DNA from: a virus | Length of the DNA stretch: 42,989 nucleotides | Direction: 5' to 3' (one strand) | Virus record (IMG/VR): IMGVR_UViG_3300047557_000734 | Span: 1-42,989 of that record | Shown: positions 33,252 through 39,234 of the stretch, piece by piece | Position numbering within the stretch: position 1 is the stretch's first letter | Layout: each line of letters opens with the position of its first letter | Translations under genes and position numbers: made by a program | Notes under the pieces: model-generated | Databases searched by the model: none | Told to the model about the DNA's origin: nothing | The model's input: only the letters and a program-made list of their open reading frames with translations

Positions 33252-33253
33252 AA

Positions 33254-34222
33254 TTATTCCTTTGCTGCTCCACTGCTCATGCGGCCAGTTCTAGTACCAT
33301 GCTGACGAAAGTTAGGATGAAGAATACCATCCTTGGCTTCTTCATGCAACGCATCAAAGTAGGTGGACTTGATCTTATTGGCTTCTCGCAATTCTAGAAT
33401 CAATTGCGCTAGTTCATCATCTACTTCTTTGAGCGCGTCTTTGGAGGTAGAGGATACCACGAATCCTCTTTCATTGAGTGCGTGTAGAACCTGTTGGTGT
33501 GACTGCGGGTTGAATTCTGCCCCAACAAGTTCCCCAATACGAGACTTAAGTTTGTGAATCCGATCACCATACTCCCTTCGCTTCTGTGTAATATACGTTC
33601 TATCAACGCTCATACCATCTGCTTCTACACTGAGAAGCGCAAGCGTTAGTTGCTTCTCCATGTCATACAAACTGTACATACTATCAGGTAGCCTCGGCCA
33701 TAGGCTTGTATACAAACGCAGCGTGAACTCAGCATCTTTCAAAGCATACGGTGCAAGAATATCATGCGGTATAGGATAATACCCATCCTCTTTCTTCATC
33801 TTGTTCTTTCGCCGCCATACCTTGAGTGTCTCATCCTCATCAGTAGTCTCATTGAGATACTTTTGGGCGAGAGACTTTAGGCCAGTGGATTGCTGCTCGT
33901 CAATGAGATGGGCAATTGCTTGTGTATCCTCAAACCTATCAGCAAAAAGACGAACAGGAAAGCCAGCGAGGCCGAGTTTCTGAATATCAAACTTCGCATT
34001 ATGCATAATGATCTTATCTGCAAAATCCAAGTAGTAGAGAACCTCGTCCCACGAATGCTCAATATCAATATCCATAGCGCCAGGCCGAAAATCCCACACC
34101 ATAGATACAACAGGATTCTTAGGATCCTCCAACTCGTAGTATGCCATCGTTACCATGAAGGCAGTATCATGCCAACCAGTACCCGTGGTCTCAGTATCAA
34201 CTGCCAGTAGACCCAAAGCCAT
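33254..34222 (-). CDS. Family A DNA polymerase, N-terminal half (3'-5' exonuclease and thumb)
   Basis: A 322-residue proofreading and thumb portion. ExoI is LLAVDTETTG (D9, E11), ExoII is IMHNAKFDIQKL and ExoIII is YALKDAEFTLRLY, so the exonuclease looks active. A thumb region follows, ending HGTRTGRMSSGAAKE and a stop codon exactly where family A enzymes continue into NLQNIP. Joined with the 250-residue C-half it would give 572 residues, a normal phage polymerase. ATG at 34222 (GCGGAGAGA before it) is preferred over a longer frame inside dut. Confidence 0.92.
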   Translation of the reverse strand: MALGLLAVDTETTGTGWHDTAFMVTMAYYELEDPKNPVVSMVWDFRPGAMDIDIEHSWDEVLYYLDFADKIIMHNAKFDIQKLGLAGFPVRLFADRFEDTQAIAHLIDEQQSTGLKSLAQKYLNETTDEDETLKVWRRKNKMKKEDGYYPIPHDILAPYALKDAEFTLRLYTSLWPRLPDSMYSLYDMEKQLTLALLSVEADGMSVDRTYITQKRREYGDRIHKLKSRIGELVGAEFNPQSHQQVLHALNERGFVVSSTSKDALKEVDDELAQLILELREANKIKSTYFDALHEEAKDGILHPNFRQHGTRTGRMSSGAAKE

Positions 34223-34613
34223 TCTCTCCGCGCTCTCCGCCCCAAACAATACCGGGAGTGAGATAGTAGTCTCCCAACTTTACGATCATCAATTGTGCAA
34301 TGCGCTCACCAGCATTTACGGTATGCATGTACAACTCGTGCATGTTTGCGAGGATTACCTGTACCTCTCCAGAATATCCGGCATCAATTAGGCCAGGAGC
34401 ATTCAAGACATAGATACCTCGTTGCGCTAGGCCACTACGGCTCAACACTAGACCAGCATACCCAAGAGGAATGTCAATCCGAAGACCAGTATGTACTGTA
34501 GCCCAGCCTTTGTTCGGGATAACTGTGTCTTCCAAAGCGCGAATATCCCACGCAGCATCACTATTATGCTGCTTCTCAATGTGATAATTAGATGTCTCGT
34601 AATTGATTTTCAT
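34197..34613 (-). CDS. dut: dUTPase
   Basis: A 138-residue trimeric dUTP pyrophosphatase with all five motifs: I DAAWDIRA, II RSGLAQRG, III APGLIDAGYSGEVQVIL, IV GERIAQLMI and V RGENGFGSTG. It removes dUTP, yields dUMP and keeps uracil out of phage DNA, complementing the reductase. ATG overlaps the previous stop (TAATG) and its C-terminal motif V codons overlap the polymerase N-half start. Confidence 0.95.
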   Translation of the reverse strand: MKINYETSNYHIEKQHNSDAAWDIRALEDTVIPNKGWATVHTGLRIDIPLGYAGLVLSRSGLAQRGIYVLNAPGLIDAGYSGEVQVILANMHELYMHTVNAGERIAQLMIVKLGDYYLTPGIVWGGERGENGFGSTGS

Positions 34614-34822
34614 TAGTCCATCTTGTAATCGTCTGCATAATCAAGATCAGGCTTGTACGATTGCGGGCTGAGGTTACCATAATAGTCAGAGAACCACGCA
34701 TTGTCGCCCAACTCTTCGATAAGAGAAAGAATCCGAGCATCAATCTCCTGCTTCACGAGGATCAACTCGCGGATGATAGCCGTAAGACTAGCAAGATACG
34801 CTGCCTCTGTGCGCTCACTCAT
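34613..34822 (-). CDS. Small hypothetical protein
   Basis: A 69-residue protein. The first 40 residues are one amphipathic helix (AAYLASLTAIIRELILVKQE), and the rest is Tyr/Asp-rich (NAWFSDYYGNLSPQSYKPDL). ATG overlaps the stop of the annealing-protein gene (ATGA) and its stop overlaps dut. Placed between recombination and nucleotide genes. No family recognised; dimerising helix likely. Confidence 0.6.
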   Translation of the reverse strand: MSERTEAAYLASLTAIIRELILVKQEIDARILSLIEELGDNAWFSDYYGNLSPQSYKPDLDYADDYKMD

Positions 34823-35448
34823 CAGAGCACTCCACGATCAATGAGAACCTTGCGCATATTATCAATCTCAAGATCCTCTGTGCCGAGACACTTTACAATA
34901 TCATCACGAGACGGCTGTTCGTTAGGATCAAGCCCCAACTCGCGGATCGTGTACTCCATAACCAACTTCTTCAACTGGATATCATCCACGGCAGCACGCC
35001 GCTGCGTCTCAACAAAGTCGCGCTCATCCTCCTGCCACAAGTACAAGGCGATACCATACTGGTGACAAGCCTTCTTCAAAGCCTCAGCCTGCGCAGTTTT
35101 AGCCGCTGTATCAGGATCAAAGTTCATGCCAGCGCCGATACCATCACGGCTGATGAGGCCACGCTGCGACGTAAGGAATCCATCCTCACCATCACCAATA
35201 GAAACTACACCAACATCCTCCAGGAGAACAGTAAGCGTACCACTGACAATACAAATGTACTGTGGCTTGCCCTTTGCCGTCGGAGGACCATCACGAAACT
35301 CCCAATGATTGACGCTCCACGCCCAACGATGCTGCAATACCTCGTTGAGACGATTGATGTACCCGTCGATTGCAACATAATCCTGTCCGCTAGGATTCTT
35401 ACGGACGAGACTATGATGAAAGCGTTCGGTTAGATTAGTAAAGATCAA
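34822..35448 (-). CDS. Rad52-like single-strand annealing protein
   Basis: A 208-residue recombinase. The segments VAIDGYINRLNEVLQHRWAW and AAKTAQAEALKKACHQYGIA match the Rad52/22 (Sak) family core that binds ssDNA and anneals complementary strands. The C-terminal 60 residues (VMEYTIRELGLDPNEQPS onward) form a small helical add-on. It starts at TTG 35448 with a strong TAAGGAGAAGC site. With the Cas4/RecB-like exonuclease and SSB it forms a phage annealing module like Red/Sak systems. Confidence 0.85.
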   Translation of the reverse strand: MIFTNLTERFHHSLVRKNPSGQDYVAIDGYINRLNEVLQHRWAWSVNHWEFRDGPPTAKGKPQYICIVSGTLTVLLEDVGVVSIGDGEDGFLTSQRGLISRDGIGAGMNFDPDTAAKTAQAEALKKACHQYGIALYLWQEDERDFVETQRRAAVDDIQLKKLVMEYTIRELGLDPNEQPSRDDIVKCLGTEDLEIDNMRKVLIDRGVL

Positions 35449-35457
35449 TGCTTCTCC

Positions 35458-35886
35458 TTATACGGGCCAGTAATAATTATACTCGCCTGTGATCGTGGGA
35501 TAAATCTTATTATACCACACGGGGTCTTTGAATGCAAGGGCCTTTTTATGTGAATCGTGTACACGATTATCCCCCCACCAATGTGGTAACTCTACACCAT
35601 CTGCCGAGTTGAAGTGTATATCGAACACGTCGAATGTCTTGTCGAAGCAGGTGTCACGATACCCGTAATGCTCGGTCCAGTGCTTGCAAGTATAATACTG
35701 GTACTCCATTAGGGCGCCCTCATAGCCTCGCCACATCTTTGTTGCGGGATGATTGACCCAGCCCTTACTCAGACCAGCGAGGGCTTTCATAATCTGCAGG
35801 GTCTCTACGCGCTGCTTTCCGAGACGCTTAGGATCAAGTACCTCAATGCTCCTGCGCATATTATTCTCAGGAACAAACGTTTGCAT
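35458..35886 (-). CDS. MSMEG_6728 / pyrimidine-dimer glycosylase-like protein
   Basis: A 142-residue protein. MQTFVPENNMRRSIEVLDPK then RLGKQRVETLQIMKALAG, NHPATKMWRGYEGALMEYQ and YTCKHWTEHYGYRDTCF follow the order of the MSMEG_6728 family common in actinobacteria and related in pattern to T4 endonuclease V (Pyr_excise). This suggests cleavage at damaged pyrimidines, not shown here. ATG overlaps the stop of the membrane microprotein upstream (TAATG). Confidence 0.75.
   Translation of the reverse strand: MQTFVPENNMRRSIEVLDPKRLGKQRVETLQIMKALAGLSKGWVNHPATKMWRGYEGALMEYQYYTCKHWTEHYGYRDTCFDKTFDVFDIHFNSADGVELPHWWGDNRVHDSHKKALAFKDPVWYNKIYPTITGEYNYYWPV
35509..35537 (-). promoter_or_regulatory. Possible internal promoter in the repair-like gene
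   Basis: TTGCAT (35532-35537), a 17-bp spacer and a perfect TATAAT (35509-35514) on the minus strand, with GTGTGG before the -10. It would feed the annealing-protein gene. The -35 matches only half of the consensus. Confidence 0.4.
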
Positions 35887-35963
35887 TAGTCCTCCAGGTC
35901 AAACGCGAGTAGGATAGGAAAGATCCAACAAAACAAGGTGATACCGATAAGAACATACGCCAT
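35886..35963 (-). CDS. 25-residue single-membrane-segment microprotein
   Basis: ATG at 35963, two bases after the previous stop, with GAAAGGCAG upstream; stop overlaps the next ATG (TAATG). Residues 2-20 are one hydrophobic segment (AYVLIGITLFCWIFPILLAF), followed by an acidic end (DLED). Coupled spacing suggests it is translated. A small host-membrane modulator is possible; nothing identifies it. Confidence 0.5.
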   Translation of the reverse strand: MAYVLIGITLFCWIFPILLAFDLED

Positions 35964-35964
35964 A

Positions 35965-36162
35965 CTATACTGCCTTTCGTTCGTTGATGTACTGATTGAT
36001 GAAGGCTACAAACTCTTCCTGGCCACGATCAGTGAAGATCCACTTGCCGAGGAATTTTTCGAGCCATCCAAGTTGTAGGCCAAGCGCGAGCGTGTAATCG
36101 TCAATGTCGAACTCAATACGATTACGCCCAAACCTGGCCTTTATCTTACGCATCATGCTCAT
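35965..36162 (-). CDS. Small hypothetical, possible winged-helix remnant
   Basis: A 65-residue protein, ATG at 36162 behind GGGAGTACCTG, overlapping the nuclease 3' end. It starts basic (MMRKIKARFGRNRIEF), then DDYTLALGLQLGWLEKFLGK and WIFTDRGQEEF, which looks like a small helix-turn-helix/wing. DNA binding is possible. A consensus promoter lies 24 bp upstream of its start, so it may be expressed separately. Confidence 0.6.
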   Translation of the reverse strand: MSMMRKIKARFGRNRIEFDIDDYTLALGLQLGWLEKFLGKWIFTDRGQEEFVAFINQYINERKAV

Positions 36163-36976
36163 CAGGTACTCCCATCTCTTCTACGATTATATCATACCCG
36201 TCGATGATTGTCAAGTCACCATCCTTATACGTTGCGGCTGTATGCGAAGTCTCGTTGCTGCAACCACAAGGATCATCGTGAGTGCTAGCCCAGGGACAGA
36301 ACATCGTGGTATAGTGGGGACGATACTCCAACTTGTACGTCTTGCCGCGCTTCTTCCACGCCCACTCTCCATTAGGCGGATCGGGCAGAGTCTCATGATC
36401 CTCGTATTCGAAGATTGCCTCTTCGACTTTACGCATACGCTCTACAAGTTCCCACTTTGATACTGGTTCAAACTGGAGGAACACTGGCTCTGACCAATCC
36501 TTCGAATAACCAGGACTCGTGGGAAGATACAAGACAGCGGTCTTACAGTTTTGTGTAGGACCAAAATGATAGTATGCGCTTACTTGTAGCACATGCTCTG
36601 GCTTGGGGTCTTCACCGAGGAATGACATGCCAGCGCCACTAATGGTCTTATAGTCTAGCAGCCAGACTTGACCATCAATCTCAACGTATGCGTCGGCTGT
36701 TCCAGTCCAATCGTATTGGAGCGCCTTGTCCTTGGCTTTGATTGTATGCTCTGGTACATACTTTGGATACAGTTTCTTCATCGTGGCGTGCAGAGTCTCA
36801 TGGATTCCTGTGCCTTGCACAAGTGGGAACATCCTACCCCACGGCAAATCAGCAGCAGGATACCCGTACCGCATGTAGATCGCTGTATGCCTGTCATGCT
36901 GGAGGTGTTGCGAGAAGTGTAGAATCTCGTCGTTTCTAGGCTCTGACAGTGCGCGCTTTAGGTCTTTGATAATCAC
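36146..36976 (-). CDS. Cas4/RecB-like PD-(D/E)XK exonuclease
   Basis: A 276-residue nuclease. GTGIHETLHATMKK holds the family's conserved His, TADAYVEIDGQVWLLDYKTI holds the catalytic Asp and the DxK pair, and QVSAYYHF is the usual QxxxY motif. The C-terminal part has Cys in MFCPWASTHDDPCGCSNE, which may bind a metal or an Fe-S cluster as in Cas4, though spacing is not canonical. It probably resects DNA ends for the Rad52-like protein. GTG at 36976 overlaps the previous stop. Confidence 0.85.
   Translation of the reverse strand: MIIKDLKRALSEPRNDEILHFSQHLQHDRHTAIYMRYGYPAADLPWGRMFPLVQGTGIHETLHATMKKLYPKYVPEHTIKAKDKALQYDWTGTADAYVEIDGQVWLLDYKTISGAGMSFLGEDPKPEHVLQVSAYYHFGPTQNCKTAVLYLPTSPGYSKDWSEPVFLQFEPVSKWELVERMRKVEEAIFEYEDHETLPDPPNGEWAWKKRGKTYKLEYRPHYTTMFCPWASTHDDPCGCSNETSHTAATYKDGDLTIIDGYDIIVEEMGVPDEHDA
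36186..36214 (-). promoter_or_regulatory. Perfect-consensus promoter inside the nuclease gene
   Basis: TTGACA (36209-36214), a 17-bp spacer and TATAAT (36186-36191), with TGA before the -10 as an extended element. It lies at the 3' end of the nuclease gene and would transcribe the small genes, repair-like gene and annealing protein downstream. Confidence 0.82.
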
Positions 36977-37155
36977 TCTGGATCCTCAATGAAGTCCGCC
37001 CAAGAGGACATCTCATCACCAAAACCATCATAGACCATGATGTCTAGTACGGTCTGAGACTTGCGGCTGATAACAATATCAGCGATCAACTGTGCGTTGA
37101 AGAAGACGCCAACGTTTACACGATCATCATCAATGCGCTTGCTAATATGAAACAC
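36973..37155 (-). CDS. Small hypothetical protein
   Basis: A 60-residue alpha/beta protein: basic start (FHISKRIDDDRVNVGVFFNA), strands in LIADIVISRKSQTVLDIMVY and an acidic end (SSWADFIEDPE). GTG at 37155 overlaps the upstream stop with AAGGACCACTA as ribosome site, and its stop overlaps the nuclease start. No family recognised. Confidence 0.6.
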   Translation of the reverse strand: MFHISKRIDDDRVNVGVFFNAQLIADIVISRKSQTVLDIMVYDGFGDEMSSWADFIEDPE

Positions 37156-37424
37156 TAGTGGTCCTTATCCTTATCGTATCTGATAGCAGTGGTTACAAAT
37201 CGTGGGCGGCCCTTCTTGTCGGGTTGTCTTCGGAATGCCCAGACTTTATAGCCCATATCATAGAGAATGCTACTTACACCGTTGAGCGTAGTGCTGCTTC
37301 CAATATGCTCGTGATCCAACTCAATATGCCAAGCAACCACAGGATCCATTCCAGTCGCGCGACTCCTTCTAGACTTATAAGTGACAACAACTTCGTGCTC
37401 CTTATGCTTCTTCTTTTTAGCCAC
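37155..37424 (-). CDS. Small basic hypothetical protein
   Basis: An 89-residue protein. GTG at 37424 (AKKKKHKEHEVVVTYKSRRS) is chosen because it overlaps the upstream stop; an ATG at 37442 is also in frame and neither has a strong ribosome site. The central part (AWHIELDHEHIGSSTTLNGV) and KVWAFRRQPDKKGRPRFVTT look like a beta-rich nucleic-acid-binding fold with a basic loop. No family recognised. Confidence 0.55.
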   Translation of the reverse strand: MAKKKKHKEHEVVVTYKSRRSRATGMDPVVAWHIELDHEHIGSSTTLNGVSSILYDMGYKVWAFRRQPDKKGRPRFVTTAIRYDKDKDH

Positions 37425-37578
37425 CGTATGCAATAGCCTCATCCCAGTATTCTGCTGGAGGATACATCATATCGTCCGCGTCAATCGTGTCGGACACGGG
37501 CTGACTAGTATAATCCTGGTAGTATGCTGCCTCAGCGTACTCCTCGTACGTCCAGTAAGGATAATCATTACTCGTCAT
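37417..37578 (-). CDS. Small Tyr/Asp-rich hypothetical protein
   Basis: A 53-residue acidic protein rich in Tyr, Asp and Glu (NDYPYWTYEEYAEAAYYQDY). ATG at 37578 overlaps the upstream gene by 11 bp; a longer frame begins within that gene without a ribosome site. Probably disordered. Function unknown. Confidence 0.5.
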   Translation of the reverse strand: MTSNDYPYWTYEEYAEAAYYQDYTSQPVSDTIDADDMMYPPAEYWDEAIAYGG

Positions 37579-37759
37579 TATCAAGCCCAATCTTGTCGTA
37601 ATAATCATACATATCATTCATCTCTGTGTCAATCAGATCACTAATGCCAGCGCAGATATGAAGGATAATCTGTCTGGTCTCGTCAGAGATACTATCATCG
37701 TTTAGATAGTTTTCTCCTATGAAACCTAGTGCGGCGTCTAATCCGCTGATGTACGACAC
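37568..37759 (-). CDS. Small acidic helical protein
   Basis: A 63-residue acidic protein, GTG at 37759 behind a strong AAAGGAGTGTATC site. It has a helix (SYISGLDAALGFIGENYL) and a second helix (ETRQIILHICAGISDLIDTE). It is the first gene after the tRNA pair and directly downstream of a near-consensus promoter, so it is likely well expressed. Function unknown; host-directed early protein is a guess. Confidence 0.65.
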   Translation of the reverse strand: MSYISGLDAALGFIGENYLNDDSISDETRQIILHICAGISDLIDTEMNDMYDYYDKIGLDNDE

Positions 37760-37787
37760 GATACACTCCTTTGTGGTTTATGCTAAT

Positions 37788-37816
37788 AGTCTAGCAGATC
37801 TCATGCTTTTTGTCAA
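37788..37816 (-). promoter_or_regulatory. Promoter downstream of the tRNA pair
   Basis: TTGACA (37811-37816), 17 bp, TAGACT (37788-37793), with TGC before the -10 (extended). It lies between tRNA-Gln and the gene at 37568-37759, whose start is about 29 bp further on, and would drive the recombination/replication block. Confidence 0.85.
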
Positions 37817-37820
37817 GTTA

Positions 37821-37891
37821 TTGGGGGACTAGGATTCGAACCTAGATTCTTGGATTCAAAGTCCAGTGTCCTGCCGTTAGACGATCCCCCA
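37821..37891 (-). tRNA. tRNA-Gln (anticodon UUG)
   Basis: A 71-nt tRNA with perfect 7-bp acceptor (TGGGGGA / TCCCCCA, the U1-A72 pair typical of bacterial tRNA-Gln), anticodon loop carrying TTG and a canonical T arm (CTAGGTTCGAATCCTAG). CCA is not encoded. It reads CAA and CAG by wobble. Confidence 0.95.
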
Positions 37892-37898
37892 ATATAAA

Positions 37899-37948
37899 GG
37901 GTAGGAAGGGTACGCCCAACCATCGTTCTCGCGTCAATTTACCTACCC
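37899..37948 (-). other. 50-nt stem-bounded element between the two tRNAs
   Basis: On the minus strand GGGTAGG and CCTACCC form a perfect 7-bp terminal stem enclosing 36 nt, followed by TTTATATT. The size is close to the D-arm-less tRNA-like elements at 41-42 kb, but there is no convincing T arm. It could be a weak terminator, a processing spacer or a decayed tRNA. Confidence 0.4.
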
Positions 37949-37950
37949 AA

Positions 37951-38032
37951 TGCGGGTGGAGGGAATCGAACCCCCACACCTTGCGGTACCTGATTTTGAG
38001 TCAGGCGCGTCTACCAGTTCCGCCACACCCGC
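37951..38032 (-). tRNA. tRNA-Leu (anticodon CAA)
   Basis: An 82-nt class II tRNA with 7-bp acceptor (GCGGGTG / CACCCGC), anticodon loop carrying CAA, a variable arm (TACCGCAAGGTGT) and a canonical T arm (GGGGGTTCGATTCCCTC). It decodes TTG, the favourite Leu codon of the plus-strand late genes. CCA is not encoded. Confidence 0.95.
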
Positions 38033-38042
38033 TAAGCGTTTA

Positions 38043-38058
38043 TCGAACAGTTGTTCGA
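38043..38058. promoter_or_regulatory. LexA (SOS) box-like operator upstream of the tRNA pair
   Basis: TCGAAC-AGTT-GTTCGA, a perfect 6-bp dyad and an exact match to the mycobacterial/Gram-positive LexA core TCGAAC-N4-GTTCGA. It lies 10 bp before tRNA-Leu and about 110 bp downstream of the promoter start, a roadblock position. Confidence 0.6.
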
Positions 38059-38141
38059 AATCTCGGTCATAACGACAAGCAAACTTCGGTCATAAGTATA
38101 TACATGTATGTGCTGTAGTTGTAGTGATATACCTTTTTTAG

Positions 38142-38158
38142 AGTAACTAACTGTTACT
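38142..38158. promoter_or_regulatory. Inverted repeat just downstream of the tRNA promoter
   Basis: AGTAAC-TAACT-GTTACT, a 6-bp dyad with 5-bp spacer, about 12-28 bp after the expected transcript start. A repressor operator or 5' hairpin are both possible. The nearby CGGTCATAA word is repeated twice (about 38064 and 38088). Confidence 0.4.
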
Positions 38159-38176
38159 GTGTATACTTATGTACGT

Positions 38177-38205
38177 ATTGTAGCACACATTCTTGCGTTT
38201 GTCAA
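38177..38205 (-). promoter_or_regulatory. Strong promoter for the tRNA segment
   Basis: TTGACA (38200-38205), 17 bp, TACAAT (38177-38182), with TGC before the -10. The -35 hexamer overlaps the stop codon of the upstream gene. The non-coding leader from here to tRNA-Leu (38033-38176) carries the dyad and LexA-type box listed separately; no ORF seen in it. Confidence 0.87.
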
Positions 38206-38402
38206 GCAGACTTCACAGAATCTTTACAATCATTATCAATCGTCCTGAATGCCGTCTCAATATTCGGAGCCTCACCAAGACGAACCCAAAGATTACCACC
38301 CATCTCGTAGTTCTCCCACGATCTTAGATACACCAGGTATGTATCTCGCGGGCTGATAGTAATCTCATAGTCCCCATCAGCATACACAATACGAGCCATC
38401 AT
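38202..38402 (-). CDS. Small hypothetical protein
   Basis: A 66-residue protein with adjacent ATGs at 38402 and 38399 and AGAAAGGATTT before them. Strand-rich (ARIVYADGDYEITISPRDTY then LVYLRSWENYEMGGNLWVRL), with a helix at the end. The upstream 56-nt gap contains competing hairpins, so expression may be controlled. Function unknown. Confidence 0.6.
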   Translation of the reverse strand: MMARIVYADGDYEITISPRDTYLVYLRSWENYEMGGNLWVRLGEAPNIETAFRTIDNDCKDSVKSA

Positions 38403-38424
38403 AAATCCTTTCTAAGCGTTTCGA

Positions 38425-38457
38425 TACCCTCACAGGTAGGGTAGTATACCTGTACCC
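38425..38457 (-). promoter_or_regulatory. Three mutually exclusive hairpins in an intergenic leader
   Basis: Three inverted repeats overlap: TACCCT/AGGGTA (38425-38443), ACAGGTA/TACCTGT (38432-38453) and GGGTA/TACCC (38439-38457). Only one can form at a time. They lie 22 bp upstream of the next start. Attenuation or a protein/RNA switch is possible. Confidence 0.45.
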
Positions 38458-38458
38458 C

Positions 38459-38662
38459 TCAAAGCGCCTCAGCGTGCGCGCTAGCCCCCTTAGAATCGAC
38501 GCTAGTACGACGGACGATAATACTCCCATCAATAACATCCTCATGCACCACTTCGACACGAGCGCTCCCACGCCACACAATCTTCTCTGCCTCAACCGAA
38601 TCACTCGCATCCACAACCGAACGGTAGTAGACGCGCTCAGTCCACGTAACCTCGTACAACAT
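38459..38662 (-). CDS. Small hypothetical beta-rich protein
   Basis: A 67-residue protein with ATG in the TAATG overlap and GAGGAGAAC before it. It reads as an alternating-strand fold with a central helix (MLYEVTWTERVYYRSVVDAS, then EAEKIVWRGSARVEVVHEDV), similar in style to small phage proteins of 'DpnD/PcfM-like' ferredoxin shape. Function unknown. Confidence 0.6.
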   Translation of the reverse strand: MLYEVTWTERVYYRSVVDASDSVEAEKIVWRGSARVEVVHEDVIDGSIIVRRTSVDSKGASAHAEAL

Positions 38663-38880
38663 TAGTTCTCCTCCTCATCATTATACGCCCACCACGCAGC
38701 CAGGTACTCCGCCCCACCATGCTGCGGATGAAGCATACCCTCATCAAACGTATTCTCAATCGTCAAACGATCATCATGCGCAGCCGCCTCATAAAAGTTC
38801 CAAGGATCAAACCGCAAACCAAGAGGATCATCATCATAATCACAGAACTCTACCTCGTACAACTCGTCAAAGTCATTCAT
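38662..38880 (-). CDS. Acidic small hypothetical protein
   Basis: A 72-residue, very acidic and aromatic protein (NDFDELYEVEFCDYDDDPLG then FDPWNFYEAAAHDDRL). ATG at 38880 has TTGGAGTATGTT before it; an in-frame TTG lies 12 bp upstream. Strong negative charge is reminiscent of DNA-mimic inhibitors, but there is no direct evidence. Confidence 0.55.
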   Translation of the reverse strand: MNDFDELYEVEFCDYDDDPLGLRFDPWNFYEAAAHDDRLTIENTFDEGMLHPQHGGAEYLAAWWAYNDEEEN

Positions 38881-38905
38881 AACATACTCCAATCTATAAG
38901 GGTTA

Positions 38906-39067
38906 CTAATAGTCCTCTTCTTGCATCATATCATACATAGCATCCGCCTGTGCCCACAAATACTCATCATGCAGATAATCCTGCAGATGCTTAGGCAAAT
39001 CATCAAAAGAGATATACCCGCCATGATAATCCTGCATGATCTCCTCATCATCATACATACCAACCAT
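38906..39067 (-). CDS. Acidic 53-residue protein
   Basis: ATG at 39067 overlaps the upstream stop (TAATG). The product is rich in Asp, Glu, Tyr and Met (GMYDDEEIMQDYHGGYISFD and DLPKHLQDYLHDEYLWAQ), mostly helical. Like its neighbour it is strongly acidic. Function unknown. Confidence 0.55.
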   Translation of the reverse strand: MVGMYDDEEIMQDYHGGYISFDDLPKHLQDYLHDEYLWAQADAMYDMMQEEDY

Positions 39068-39234
39068 TATACCACACCGCCCTTTCTGAACACAAACTTG
39101 GACAAATCAACCTCGTCATTATCCCACACCTCAATATGGCCCCGCTCAGACACCTCAAACTCTAGACCATACTGTTCGCAAACACTACGAATCAAACGAA
39201 TAGCCTGGACAATCTCAATCTCACGGTTACGCAT
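39067..39234 (-). CDS. 55-residue hypothetical protein
   Basis: ATG at 39234, overlapping the end of the upstream gene by 8 bp; a longer frame is a shadow of that gene. It has a basic helix (RNREIEIVQAIRLIRSVCEQ) followed by strands (YGLEFEVSERGHIEVWDNDE). Compact alpha/beta. Function unknown. Confidence 0.55.
   Translation of the reverse strand: MRNREIEIVQAIRLIRSVCEQYGLEFEVSERGHIEVWDNDEVDLSKFVFRKGGVV

Noticed and set aside
31318-33253. Group I/II intron or split intein in the polymerase.
   Set aside because: Both halves have their own stop and start codons with coupled overlaps, no intein-N cysteine or intein motifs follow the N-half, and no homing endonuclease motif is visible.
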